Shown: piece by piece, positions 15,365 to 22,960 of the stretch
How the letters are laid out: each line of letters opens with the position of its first letter
Numbering within the stretch: the first letter of the stretch is position 1
Source: Rhodoluna sp.
Lineage (GTDB): Bacteria > Actinomycetota > Actinomycetes > Actinomycetales > Microbacteriaceae
NCBI GenBank assembly: GCA_026393335.1
Contig: JAPLAJ010000100.1
Location: forward strand, 1-23,233
Direction of reading: 5' to 3'
Length of the DNA: 23,233 nucleotides
The notes under the pieces: model-generated
What the model was told of the DNA's origin: nothing
Databases searched by the model: none
What the model saw: only the letters and a program-made list of their open reading frames with translations
Translations under genes and position numbers: made by a program

Positions 15365-15997
15365 CTATAGATTCTTTAGCCAGTTGTTTAAAAGTGTTAG
15401 ACCAGCTTTGCCCGATTTCTCTGGATGAAACTGAGTTGCAGTTAGTGGCCCATTTTCAACAGCTGCAACGAATCTTGCTCCGTATTGAGCCCACGAAACC
15501 TTTGGTTTTTCAAAAGGCGTCTCATCTTCAAGAACAAAGGTGGCTGCACCATATGAATGCACGAAGTAGAACTGCTCTTCTGCAACACCTTCAAACAATC
15601 TTGAACCCTCAGGCACAGAAACATCGTTCCAGCCGATGTGTGGAAGTGTTGGCGAATCTAGTTTGGTAACCTCACCTGGCCATTGGCCTAAACCTTCAGT
15701 CTCCACACCATGCTCATAGCCTTTATCAAACATCACCTGAAGACCAACACAGATTCCGAAAACAGCTTTGCCAGAAGACAGTCTTTGATCGACAATGCTT
15801 GGCGCACCAACTGCGCCTAGTTGCTCCATTACAGTTGCGAATGCCCCAACCCCTGGAATCACAAGTCCATCTGCCGCTAAAGCTTTAGATCTGTCAGCAG
15901 TTAGCTCAACTTCTGCACCTAATTGACTGAAAGCATTTAATACCGAATGAATGTTGCCACTACCGAAATCTAAAACAACAATTTTGGGATTGGTCAC
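15365..15997 (-). CDS. hisH: Imidazole glycerol phosphate synthase, glutaminase subunit
   Basis: HisH releases ammonia from glutamine and passes it to HisF, which makes imidazole glycerol phosphate and AICAR. The class I amidotransferase triad is visible in 210 residues: C83 in GICVGLQ, H191 and E193 in FHPEKSG. The N-terminal IVVLDFGSGNIHS and PGVGAF (48-53) are typical. The partner gene hisF is not in the window and must be elsewhere. The GTG start overlaps the hisB stop in GTGA (4 bp), so the pair is translationally coupled. Confidence 0.96.
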   Translation of the reverse strand: MTNPKIVVLDFGSGNIHSVLNAFSQLGAEVELTADRSKALAADGLVIPGVGAFATVMEQLGAVGAPSIVDQRLSSGKAVFGICVGLQVMFDKGYEHGVETEGLGQWPGEVTKLDSPTLPHIGWNDVSVPEGSRLFEGVAEEQFYFVHSYGAATFVLEDETPFEKPKVSWAQYGARFVAAVENGPLTATQFHPEKSGKAGLTLLNNWLKNL

Positions 15998-16593
15998 AAA
16001 GTTCCCTTAGTGGATGGAATTCCAACAGCTCTCGGGTCTTTCTCAACAGCTTTACGCAAAGCACGGGCGAAAGCCTTGAACTCTGTTTCGGCAACGTGGT
16101 GTGGGTCTCTACCATCTAGGACAGTGATGTGAACTGTCATGTCTGCATTTAGACAAATAGCTTCAAAGACGTGGCGGACCATGGATCCAGTGAAGTGCCC
16201 GCCAATTAAGTGAAGTTCAAATCCAGCTGGTTCCCCGGTGTGAGATAGAAATGGTCGACCAGACAAATCAACAACTGCGCGAACCAAAGCCTCATCTAAT
16301 GGCACAGTAGCATCACCAAAACGAGAGATTGAATTCTTATCGCCTAAAGCCTGCTTGATTGCTTGCCCTAAAACTATTGCGGTGTCTTCAACGGTGTGGT
16401 GAATATCAATGTCAGTGTCACCACTTGATTCAACATTCAAATCAATCATCGAGTGCTTAGAGAAGGCAGTTAAGAGGTGATCAAAAAATGGCACTGAAGT
16501 TGAAATGTTTGACTTGCCTGTGCCATCAAGGTCAAGGCTTAACTTGACGGAAGACTCACTGGTCTTTCTTTCAATTGATGCAACTCTGTTCAT
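15994..16593 (-). CDS. hisB: Imidazoleglycerol-phosphate dehydratase
   Basis: HisB removes water from imidazole glycerol phosphate to give imidazole acetol phosphate. The 199 residues match the single-domain dehydratase, without the histidinol-phosphatase domain of enterobacteria. The two metal-binding histidine clusters HHTVED (65-70) and DPHHVAETEFKA (163-174) are intact, as is FFDHLL (37-41). A ribosome binding site AAAGG lies before the ATG, and this site falls within the 3' arm of an inverted repeat spanning the 63-bp gap after hisC. Confidence 0.97.
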   Translation of the reverse strand: MNRVASIERKTSESSVKLSLDLDGTGKSNISTSVPFFDHLLTAFSKHSMIDLNVESSGDTDIDIHHTVEDTAIVLGQAIKQALGDKNSISRFGDATVPLDEALVRAVVDLSGRPFLSHTGEPAGFELHLIGGHFTGSMVRHVFEAICLNADMTVHITVLDGRDPHHVAETEFKAFARALRKAVEKDPRAVGIPSTKGTL

Positions 16594-16595
16594 GG

Positions 16596-16649
16596 TTATT
16601 GCCTTTCAAACCCGATTATTTTTGAAGAACTTGACGTCTATGGCAATAA
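16596..16649 (-). promoter_or_regulatory. Inverted repeat that may mask the hisB ribosome binding site
   Basis: In the RNA the sequence TTATTGCC (16642-16649) can pair perfectly with GGCAATAA (16596-16603), 38 nt downstream and just before the hisB ATG. Two further G-C pairs are possible beyond a one-base bulge. A smaller TTCAAA/TTTGAA hairpin (16605-16626) lies in the loop. The 3' arm touches the AAAGG ribosome binding site, so the fold could reduce hisB translation. The pairing is visible; regulation is conjecture. Confidence 0.35.
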
Positions 16650-16656
16650 GCCAATT

Positions 16657-17736
16657 CTACTTCTTGCCCAGTAGTTCAGTAAGAGCGTTAATCACGGCTG
16701 TTGTCTCAGCTTCTGTGCCGGCAGTGATTCTCAAGGTATTGGGGATACCTACATCTCTGACAAGAATCCCCTGGTCTAGTAGTTTCTGCCAAATCTCAGC
16801 CGGATTAGCTATTCCACCTACCAAAATAAAGTTGGCATCACTTCGGTAAGGGTCTAGACCTAAATCCTCAAGTGCTACAAAAAGCCTGTCTCTTTGATCT
16901 CTGATGTCGGCTACCGTTTCAAGCATTTTCACACTGTGGCTAAGAGCTGCTTCTGCTGCTGCCTGAGTCAATGCACTTAGGTGATAAGGAAGTCGGACCA
17001 AGCGCATGGCATCGCATACTGCTTCATCAGCTGCTAGGTAGCCAAGTCTTGCCCCAGCAAATGCGAAGGCCTTGGACATGGTTTTACTTATAACTAGCCG
17101 CTCTCGTCCAGACAGAAGAGATAGTGCAGTGTTTTCGTTTAGTGAAAACTCTGAGTAAGCCTCATCAACAATAATCATCCCGTTTGTAGCAGCGTATGCG
17201 GCTTCAATGACTTCAAGATCGACAGGTGTGCCTGAAGGATTGTTGGGTGAACAAATCAAGATGATGTCGGGGTTGTGTTCAGCAATTGCTTTTGTTACCA
17301 AATCAGCTGTTATCTCGTAACGCTCGAGTCTAGGAATCTCAACATATTCAGTATCAGTTGACTGTGCAATCAATGAATACATGCTGTAGGTAGGAGTAAA
17401 ACTCAGCGCTTTACGACCTGGTCCACCAAATGCCATAAATATTTGTTGCAGCACTTCGTTGGAACCATTTGCCGCCCAAATGTTTTTTGAACTTAGCCCG
17501 TGGCCAACATAAGCGGCAAGCATATGACGCAGAGCAGTAAATTCTCGATCTGGATATCTGTTTATGGTGCTTAGCGACTCAGCAATTCGACGAATGACAT
17601 CAACAAGGATCTCTTCAGATAGTTCGTGAGTGTTTTCATTTACGTTTAGCGCAACTGGAACATGCAACTGAGGCGCACCATAGGGAGTTCGGCCTCGAAG
17701 GCTATCCCGTATGGGCAGATCATTTAACTCAGTCAT
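16657..17736 (-). CDS. hisC: Histidinol-phosphate aminotransferase
   Basis: HisC is a PLP-dependent class I/II aminotransferase that converts imidazole acetol phosphate to histidinol phosphate with glutamate. The 359 residues carry AANGSNEVL (88-96), SPNNPSGTP (163-171), the cofactor aspartate in VDEAYSEF (190-197), and the PLP lysine K222 in SKTMSKAFAFAGARLGY. Close paralogues act on aromatic amino acids, but the hisBHA neighbours support HisC. hisD, which commonly precedes hisC, is absent; a LysM gene lies upstream instead. A perfect 17-bp palindrome occupies the short upstream gap, and the start lacks a strong ribosome binding site. Confidence 0.94.
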   Translation of the reverse strand: MTELNDLPIRDSLRGRTPYGAPQLHVPVALNVNENTHELSEEILVDVIRRIAESLSTINRYPDREFTALRHMLAAYVGHGLSSKNIWAANGSNEVLQQIFMAFGGPGRKALSFTPTYSMYSLIAQSTDTEYVEIPRLERYEITADLVTKAIAEHNPDIILICSPNNPSGTPVDLEVIEAAYAATNGMIIVDEAYSEFSLNENTALSLLSGRERLVISKTMSKAFAFAGARLGYLAADEAVCDAMRLVRLPYHLSALTQAAAEAALSHSVKMLETVADIRDQRDRLFVALEDLGLDPYRSDANFILVGGIANPAEIWQKLLDQGILVRDVGIPNTLRITAGTEAETTAVINALTELLGKK

Positions 17737-17740
17737 TGGT

Positions 17741-17757
17741 CAAGGTTACTAACCTTG
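17741..17757. promoter_or_regulatory. Perfect palindrome upstream of hisC (possible operator)
   Basis: CAAGGTTAGTAACCTTG is a perfect 8-bp inverted repeat around one central base. It ends 4 bp before the hisC ATG, inside the 33-bp gap between the LysM gene and hisC. The shape fits a dimeric repressor site. As RNA it would be a stem with almost no loop, so a DNA-binding role is more likely than a terminator. I do not recognise the cognate regulator. Confidence 0.4.
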
Positions 17758-17769
17758 AAGAGAAAATGG

Positions 17770-18192
17770 CTAGTTGACTGGAAGAGCGATACGCATTCCT
17801 GCATCGACTACTGAGTCAGTCAAGTTGTTGAGTGCAACAATCTCAGCAATGTAATCACGAGGATCGCGATTAGGTGCATACTCTTCTGCAATTGACCACA
17901 GGCTGTCGCCACGCATAATCGTGACGTACTCAAATGTTGTAGCGGTGCTTGAAGTCACAGTTGAGCTAGCTTCGGCTGGTTGCAATGTCTTGCCTACTCC
18001 CAAAAGTAAGCCAGCAGAAACAACTGCGATAAGTGTCCAGCCAAGAATCGCCTTGACGAAGGCCATAGGTCGAACTGAAGTGCTGGTCGCTGGTCTCGCT
18101 GATGATCTAGAGCGGTAATGCCCTGGTGTTCGAACAGCCTGCTGAGCAGGACGTACCCGGTTCATCGGGAACTCGATAATTTGAGCTGACAT
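17770..18192 (-). CDS. LysM-domain membrane protein, YneA/Rv2719c-like SOS protein
   Basis: A 140-residue protein: a basic cytoplasmic N-terminus (1-43), one membrane span (about AFVKAILGWTLIAVVSAGLLLGVG, 44-67, in two shorter blocks), a linker, and a C-terminal LysM domain (about 88-138, YVTIMRGDSLWSIAEEYAP and AEIVALNNLTDS). LysM binds peptidoglycan outside the membrane. The divergent neighbour lexA and a LexA box in its promoter match Bacillus yneA and mycobacterial Rv2719c, which restrain cell division after DNA damage. The same role is inferred here. The start at ATG 18190-18192 follows AGAAAGG; an upstream in-frame ATG at 18231 would put the LexA box inside the gene and is less likely. 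Confidence 0.85.
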   Translation of the reverse strand: MSAQIIEFPMNRVRPAQQAVRTPGHYRSRSSARPATSTSVRPMAFVKAILGWTLIAVVSAGLLLGVGKTLQPAEASSTVTSSTATTFEYVTIMRGDSLWSIAEEYAPNRDPRDYIAEIVALNNLTDSVVDAGMRIALPVN

Positions 18193-18206
18193 TTTGGACC
18201 TTTCTT

Positions 18207-18220
18207 CGAACATTTGTTCT
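18207..18220 (-). promoter_or_regulatory. LexA box of the LysM gene
   Basis: CGAACATTTGTTCT matches the Gram-positive SOS consensus CGAACRNRYGTTYG closely, with both half-sites evident. It lies between the -10 element and the ribosome binding site of the LysM gene, so bound LexA would block initiation. A third half-site CGAAC follows at 18225-18229. Confidence 0.75.
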
Positions 18221-18230
18221 AATACGAACA

Positions 18231-18260
18231 AGATTACGACCTTTATTCGAAAAAAGTCAA
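18231..18260 (-). promoter_or_regulatory. Promoter of the LysM gene
   Basis: On the minus strand TTGACT (18255-18260) and TAATCT (18231-18236) are 18 bp apart. The expected start site is near 18224, at the upstream edge of the LexA box, giving a leader of about 30 nt with AGAAAGG before the ATG. Confidence 0.6.
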
Positions 18261-18278
18261 GAATATTTCTCTTTTTTT

Positions 18279-18318
18279 CGAAAATGTGTTTGATTTTTTG
18301 GTACTTTTCAAATACATT
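18279..18318 (+). promoter_or_regulatory. lexA promoter with overlapping LexA box
   Basis: CGAAAATGTGTTTG at 18279-18292 differs from the SOS consensus CGAACRNRYGTTYG at one position. It overlaps the -35 element TTGATT (18290-18295); TACATT (18313-18318) follows after exactly 17 bp. LexA binding here would close its own promoter, the usual autoregulation. The leader to the ATG at 18403 is about 80 nt. Confidence 0.65.
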
Positions 18319-18402
18319 CGAGGTAGTTGCCTTATTGATGATTTAACTGGCAACCACCGACACCACCCTAAATGCCCTAGAAATAAGGCAGAAAGGCAAC
18401 AA

Positions 18403-19062
18403 ATGACACGCAAAAGCAGCGATTCATTGACCGAAACTCAGAAGGCTATTCTTCAATCGATCCTTCAGAGTAAAGCTAAATCAGGCATTGTGCCCTCTAT
18501 GCGTGAGATTGCCGAGCGTGTTGGGCTGAGCTCAGTAGCCAGCGTTTCCTACCAACTGGATAACTTGGAGGAAAAGGGCTACATCAGACGCCAGGACAAC
18601 CTTTCCCGAAATGTAGAGGTTCTCATCGCCCCTGAAGGCTGGGACGATGCCACAAGTATTGAGGCAGACAGCAGTATCCCGATGGCTGCCACAGCCATGG
18701 TTCCTATGGTCGGTAGCATTGCTGCCGGTTACCCAATCACTGCTGACCAGAACGTTGAAGAAATTTTCCCTCTACCTAAGTCACTGGTGGGTTCAGGTGA
18801 ACTATTCATGCTGAAAGTAAAAGGTGACTCAATGGAGGAAGCTGCCATTTGCGATGGTGACTGGGTAGTTATTCGCCAGCAGAAAAATGCTAACAATGGC
18901 GATATTGTTGCCGCTCTTCTAGATGGTGAAGCCACCGTGAAGACTTTTAGAAACAGAGATGGAAAGATTTGGTTGCTTCCACAGAATCGCAACTACGAAC
19001 CAATTGATGGAACTCACGCAGAAGTAATGGGAATCGTAGTAACGGTCCTTCGCAAGATCTAA
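18403..19062 (+). CDS. lexA: SOS repressor LexA
   Basis: LexA represses DNA-damage genes and inactivates itself by cleavage when RecA forms filaments. From the ATG at 18403 it has 219 residues. The N-terminal winged-helix DNA-binding domain spans about 10-75 (PSMREIAERVGLSSVASVSYQL). The cleavage site is A108-G109 in SIAAGYP, and the catalytic dyad is S143 (KGDSM) and K180 (ATVKTF). GAAAGG lies 8 nt before this ATG. The frame is open upstream to 18286, but that stretch contains promoter sequence, so the longer form is rejected. Divergent from the LysM gene; its end overlaps convergent hflX by 4 bp. Confidence 0.97.
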   Translation: MTRKSSDSLTETQKAILQSILQSKAKSGIVPSMREIAERVGLSSVASVSYQLDNLEEKGYIRRQDNLSRNVEVLIAPEGWDDATSIEADSSIPMAATAMVPMVGSIAAGYPITADQNVEEIFPLPKSLVGSGELFMLKVKGDSMEEAAICDGDWVVIRQQKNANNGDIVAALLDGEATVKTFRNRDGKIWLLPQNRNYEPIDGTHAEVMGIVVTVLRKI

Positions 19063-20564
19063 ATCTTAAAGGCTTCAAGCTCGCTTGCGATATCCGGTCT
19101 AACTAGGGCATCAACATAGGTTCCAGTTTCCTGGTACTCGATTTTGTTTATCTGAGAATTCAAGTGCAGTCGTGAAACCAAGTCTCCCCTGTTGTATGGA
19201 ATTAAAACTTTCACCGCTACATTCGGTCTAGGCAGACGATCAGCTATCGCTGTTTGTAGTTCTTCGAAACCTTCACCTGTTCTTGAGGATACAAAAAAAG
19301 AGTTCGGTTCCAGTCCTCTAAGAGCAAGCAGGGTGCCCTCATCAACCAAATCAACTTTGTTGAACACAATCAACTCTGAGATGTGTCTTGAATCAACTTC
19401 ACCGATGACCTGTCTCACTGTTGCAATCTGAGCACCAGGGTCAACGTGCGATGCATCGACTATGTGAAGAATTAGATCGCTGTCGGAAATCTCCTCCAAA
19501 GTCGATCTGAAAGCTTCAACTAGCTGGTGAGGAAGATTGCGCACAAACCCAACAGTGTCCGACAGAGTGTACTCACGGCCATCAGGGGTGCGGGTCTGCC
19601 TGACTGTTGGGTCAAGGGTTGCAAAGAGTGCGTTTTGCACTAACACTCCTGCAGAAGTCAATCTGTTTAGGAGCGAAGACTTACCAGCATTTGTGTAACC
19701 AGCGATGGCAACTGATGGCACCTCGTGCCTCTTGCGGTTAGAACGCTTAGTTTCTCTAGCTGGCTTCATGGCAACTATTTGTTTGCGAAGCTTAGACATT
19801 CGAATGTTGATTCTTCTGCGGTCAAGCTCAATCTTTGTTTCACCAGGGCCTCTAGAACCAATACCCTCACCGCCAGCTGCTCGACCACCAGCCTGACGCG
19901 ACATGGACTCACCCCAACCTCTGAGTCGAGGCAGGAGGTATTCGAGCTGGGCTAGCTCAACTTGGGCTTTACCCTCGCGGCTCTTGGCATGCTGGGCGAA
20001 GATTTCAAGAATGATGGCAGTTCGGTCAATGACCTTGACTTTGACTACATCTTCCAGAGCTCTTCGCTGAGAAGGAGCTAACTCAGTATCTGCAATGACA
20101 GTGTCAGCACCGATTTCTTTGACTAGATCGTGAAGTTCAACCGCTTTACCTTTACCCAGGAAAGTTGCTGGGTCAGGGTGGTAACGACGCTGAAGTAGTC
20201 CGTCTAAAACCTCTGCGCCAGCTGTCTCAGCCAAAGCAGCAAGCTCGCGCAATGAATTCTCTGCATCCTTCAAGGTGTTCTCTCCCCAAATGCCAATAAG
20301 GACGACTCTCTCTAACTGAAGTTCTCTATATTCAACTTCTGAGATGTCTTGCATTTGGGTAGACAAGCCAGGCACTCTAGCCAGTGCGGCTCTATCTAGG
20401 AGATCTTGCTGGTCGCCATCAAAAGCATTGGGTTGGTCATCAGATAGCCCTAAAGCTTGAGCCCGTTGGTCACGCCTTAGGATTCGATCAATCGCGGAGT
20501 TAGTCTCTTCGCGCAGGCTTTCGCCTTCGAGTTGCTCTTGGCCTTCAGAATCTTTTGATGTCAT
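19059..20564 (-). CDS. hflX: Ribosome-associated GTPase HflX
   Basis: HflX binds the 50S subunit and rescues or splits stalled ribosomes, for instance after heat stress. The 501-residue protein has an extra N-terminal arm of about 80 residues, then the HflX domain (about 85-270, including GKGKAVEL and SRQAGGRAAGGEGIGSRGPGE) and the GTPase domain: G1 GYTNAGKS (289-296), G3 DTVGF (336-340), G4 NKVD (402-405). The acidic N-terminal extension is common in actinobacteria. No ribosome binding site precedes the ATG; a candidate promoter would place the RNA start only 3-4 nt upstream, so it may be close to leaderless. Confidence 0.96.
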   Translation of the reverse strand: MTSKDSEGQEQLEGESLREETNSAIDRILRRDQRAQALGLSDDQPNAFDGDQQDLLDRAALARVPGLSTQMQDISEVEYRELQLERVVLIGIWGENTLKDAENSLRELAALAETAGAEVLDGLLQRRYHPDPATFLGKGKAVELHDLVKEIGADTVIADTELAPSQRRALEDVVKVKVIDRTAIILEIFAQHAKSREGKAQVELAQLEYLLPRLRGWGESMSRQAGGRAAGGEGIGSRGPGETKIELDRRRINIRMSKLRKQIVAMKPARETKRSNRKRHEVPSVAIAGYTNAGKSSLLNRLTSAGVLVQNALFATLDPTVRQTRTPDGREYTLSDTVGFVRNLPHQLVEAFRSTLEEISDSDLILHIVDASHVDPGAQIATVRQVIGEVDSRHISELIVFNKVDLVDEGTLLALRGLEPNSFFVSSRTGEGFEELQTAIADRLPRPNVAVKVLIPYNRGDLVSRLHLNSQINKIEYQETGTYVDALVRPDIASELEAFKI

Positions 20565-20574
20565 TTCGTGTTTA

Positions 20575-20603
20575 AGACTAGTCCTGTAGGAGTAATGTGT
20601 GAA
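20575..20603 (-). promoter_or_regulatory. Candidate hflX promoter
   Basis: The minus strand shows TTCACA (20598-20603) and TAGTCT (20575-20580) separated by 17 bp. The start site would be near 20568, a few bases before the hflX ATG. The 41-bp gap to the divergent methyltransferase gene leaves no room for separate full promoters. On the plus strand only a -10-like TAATGT (20593-20598) is visible. Confidence 0.35.
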
Positions 20604-20605
20604 TC

Positions 20606-21214
20606 GTGTCAGATAATCACTACTTTGCTAGCTCACCCGAGGGGCCTTTAGTCCCGCGTGAGATAACAGTGACCCTGAACGGTAACAAGTACTCTGTGCT
20701 GACTGCAGGCGGTGTTTTCAGCCCAGAACATATAGATCAAGGAACACAGGTTCTGCTTGCTCATTTAGAAAAAGCCAATCCTTCAGGAAACTTCTTAGAC
20801 ATCGGCTGCGGTTGGGGTCCGATTGCTCTTGCTCTTGCCTTGCACTCCCCTAAAGCCACAATCTATGCCATCGATGTCAATGAGCGAAGCCTAGAGCTCA
20901 CCAAACTAAATGCAGAACGTCTTGGCTTGAGCAACATTGTTGTTTGTAAGCCTGAAGAAGTTCCGAGCGAAATTGAATTTGATGAAATTTGGTCGAATCC
21001 ACCGATAAGAGTTGGAAAAGTAGTTCTGCACGAAATCTTGACACTATGGATAAACCGACTAACCTCTGGTGGAACAGCTCGGTTTGTGGTTCAAAAGAAT
21101 CTTGGCTCAGACAGTCTGCACAAATGGTTAATTCAAGAGTTTGATGATGAATTTGAAAGCACAAGAATTGACACTTCAAAAACCTTTAGAGTACTGAAAG
21201 TCTCTAGAGCTTAG
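20606..21214 (+). CDS. Class I SAM methyltransferase, RsmC/RlmG-like
   Basis: A 202-residue methyltransferase with an AdoMet-binding motif I LDIGCGWGP (64-72), an acidic residue after strand 2 (YAIDVNE, 87-93) and a catalytic NPPIR motif (131-135). NPPF/I motifs mark enzymes that methylate exocyclic amines in nucleic acids or proteins. Overall likeness is to RsmC/RlmG, the 16S/23S guanine-N2 methyltransferases, but only one catalytic-type domain is present, so the target is a guess. The start is GTG 20606. AGGAG lies 13 nt upstream, longer than usual; a TAATGT -10 at 20593 would make the mRNA nearly leaderless. The stop overlaps the dapF stop by 3-4 bp. Confidence 0.85.
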   Translation: MSDNHYFASSPEGPLVPREITVTLNGNKYSVLTAGGVFSPEHIDQGTQVLLAHLEKANPSGNFLDIGCGWGPIALALALHSPKATIYAIDVNERSLELTKLNAERLGLSNIVVCKPEEVPSEIEFDEIWSNPPIRVGKVVLHEILTLWINRLTSGGTARFVVQKNLGSDSLHKWLIQEFDDEFESTRIDTSKTFRVLKVSRA

Positions 21215-21994
21215 AGTTCAAAAACTCCATCGAAGGAAAGTTCAGCAGGTCCACTCAAGCCAACGTGCTCGCCTTCTTCGGTGGCAAACATGCGAACACC
21301 AAGAGTTCCGCCATTAACTTCAACGCTCCAGTTCAAACACTCGCATCGAGATCTTGCCAACACCGTTAGTGATCATCGGGTCTGCAGGAACCACGAATTC
21401 AACATTGGCACCAGCCTCAGGCTCTGGATTCAGTCTTGGGGCTACGGATAAGTCAAGCGACTGTAATTCTTCAGTTGAAGCCAGTGCAACTACAAGGTGT
21501 GGATTTCCAACATTTATTCCCTGTGACGGTCTGGCCACATCCAACCCTCGAACGCCAACCAGCACATCTGTCGACTCTGGCTTCCATCTACCCATGTCAA
21601 CGGCGAAACCAGCTTTGTTCTTTTGAATGTCTCGAACTCCCGCTCTAGTTCCAATGTGCAGGACTTGACCTTCTGGAAGTTCAACTAAACCCTTTTCGGT
21701 CAAGTACCTTGCAAAAACTCTTACCCCGTTGCCACACATTTCAGCAATTGAACCATCGGCATTTCTGTAGTCCATGAACCAATAGGCTGACTGCTCTTCA
21801 GCTAAAGCTGCTTTACCTTCAGGAATCAAATGTGAAGGAACGACTCTGATTAAACCATCAGCTCCAATACCAAAGTGTCTGTCGCAAATCTTGACAACTT
21901 GAGCAGGACTTATCTCCAAATTGCCGTCCATATCTAGGACCAACACAAAGTCATTGCCAGTGCCCTGACCTTTGGTGAATTCAAGCGCGCTCAT
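21211..21994 (-). pseudogene. dapF: Diaminopimelate epimerase, with internal deletion and frameshift
   Basis: DapF converts LL- to meso-diaminopimelate for lysine and some cell walls. The first 221 residues are normal: GTGNDF (11-16), first catalytic cysteine C87 in EMCGNG, then NVEFV and MRVFE. At 21331-21334 the frame breaks. The frame read through ends at a TGA at 21320, giving 224 residues. In the next frame, 21333-21211 encodes 40 residues resembling the family's C-terminus (NWSVEVNGGTLGVRMF, LSGPAEL) and ending at a TAA that overlaps the methyltransferase stop. The segment between, about 30 residues with the second catalytic cysteine (CGTG), is missing. As written the enzyme cannot be active. 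A real mutation or an assembly error are both possible. Confidence 0.85.
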
Positions 21995-22003
21995 ATCTTT
22001 AGC

Positions 22004-22957
22004 CTACTTTGCCTTGTGCTCAAGGCTTGAAAAAACAAGTTTCATAACATCGGCATGCAGGGATGGCGATTGGTAATCAAACCAGTTGATTCTAGGATCT
22101 CTTCGGAACCAAGACATTTGCCTTCTGGAATACCTTTGAGTGAGCAAGATGGTTTCGTCAATGGCCTCTTCCTCAGAGATTTTTCCATCGATTGAAGCTA
22201 ATGCTTGAGCATAACCAATTGCCTGACTAGCCGTCTTCGAATCTCGGATGCCTTTATCGATTAGTCCACGGACTTCATCGACAAGCCCTGCTTCCCACAT
22301 TCCTCGAACCCTAGTTGCCAAACGATCCACAAGATGCTCTCTTGCGGAGTTCAAACCAATTTCTAAAACAGGCAGAAAAGATTCAAACTGTTCAGGCAAT
22401 GATGCCGCGAATGGTTCTCCAGTAATCATCACAATTTCAAGAGCACGAACTGTTCGTCTGCCGTTTTGTGGTTCGATTCTGCTTGCAGCCACATCATCTA
22501 AAAGTTCAAGTCTCTTATGCATAGCGATGGGCCCTTGGTCAATTAGATCTTGTTCTAATTGAGCTCGGAGAGCTTCGTCACGACCAGGGAACTCAAAGGT
22601 ATTGATCAGTGCTGCTATGTAAAGCATCGAACCACCAACAACTATTGGCAGCACATTATTCTCTATTAGCTCAGCAATAACTTTTCGAGCTTCTAGTTGA
22701 TATCTGGCAGCTGTGTTCTCTTCATGTATATCCAGCCAGTCCAATAGGTGATGAGTTATCCCGGCTCGTTCTGAAAGGGGAACCTTCGCTGTTCCAATAT
22801 CCATTCCCCTATAAAACTGCATAGAGTCAGCATTGACTATTTCTGCCTTGATTTCGTGTTTGGCGAGATCTAGTGCGATGTTGATTGCCATATTGCTTTT
22901 GCCTGAACCCGTTGGGCCAACAATGCATAGAAGTTCTGGTGTGATCACACTTGCCAT
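22004..22957 (-). CDS. miaA: tRNA dimethylallyltransferase
   Basis: MiaA adds a dimethylallyl group to A37 of tRNAs that read codons starting with U. The P-loop GPTGSGKS is at 14-21, the conserved DSMQFYRGMDIGTAK at 44-58, and the C-terminal RYSRRQMSWFRRD matches the substrate-binding end. 317 residues is the usual length. It is 3 bp after the miaB stop, and MiaB would further modify the same nucleotide, so the pair is functionally linked. No strong ribosome binding site is visible; translation is probably coupled. dapF follows after 9 bp. Confidence 0.97.
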   Translation of the reverse strand: MASVITPELLCIVGPTGSGKSNMAINIALDLAKHEIKAEIVNADSMQFYRGMDIGTAKVPLSERAGITHHLLDWLDIHEENTAARYQLEARKVIAELIENNVLPIVVGGSMLYIAALINTFEFPGRDEALRAQLEQDLIDQGPIAMHKRLELLDDVAASRIEPQNGRRTVRALEIVMITGEPFAASLPEQFESFLPVLEIGLNSAREHLVDRLATRVRGMWEAGLVDEVRGLIDKGIRDSKTASQAIGYAQALASIDGKISEEEAIDETILLTQRYSRRQMSWFRRDPRINWFDYQSPSLHADVMKLVFSSLEHKAK

Positions 22958-22960
22958 AAG

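Noticed and set aside
18303..18321. Third LexA box near the lexA -10
   Set aside because: CAAATACATTCG resembles two half-sites, but the spacing is 2 bp short and one half is poor.
18286..18402. Longer LexA with 39 extra N-terminal residues
   Set aside because: The stretch overlaps the LexA box and promoter, shows no family resemblance, and a good ribosome binding site precedes the ATG at 18403.
21320..21340. Programmed ribosomal frameshift in dapF
   Set aside because: No slippery heptamer is visible, and joining the frames would still leave out the segment with the essential second cysteine, so frameshifting could not restore a working enzyme.
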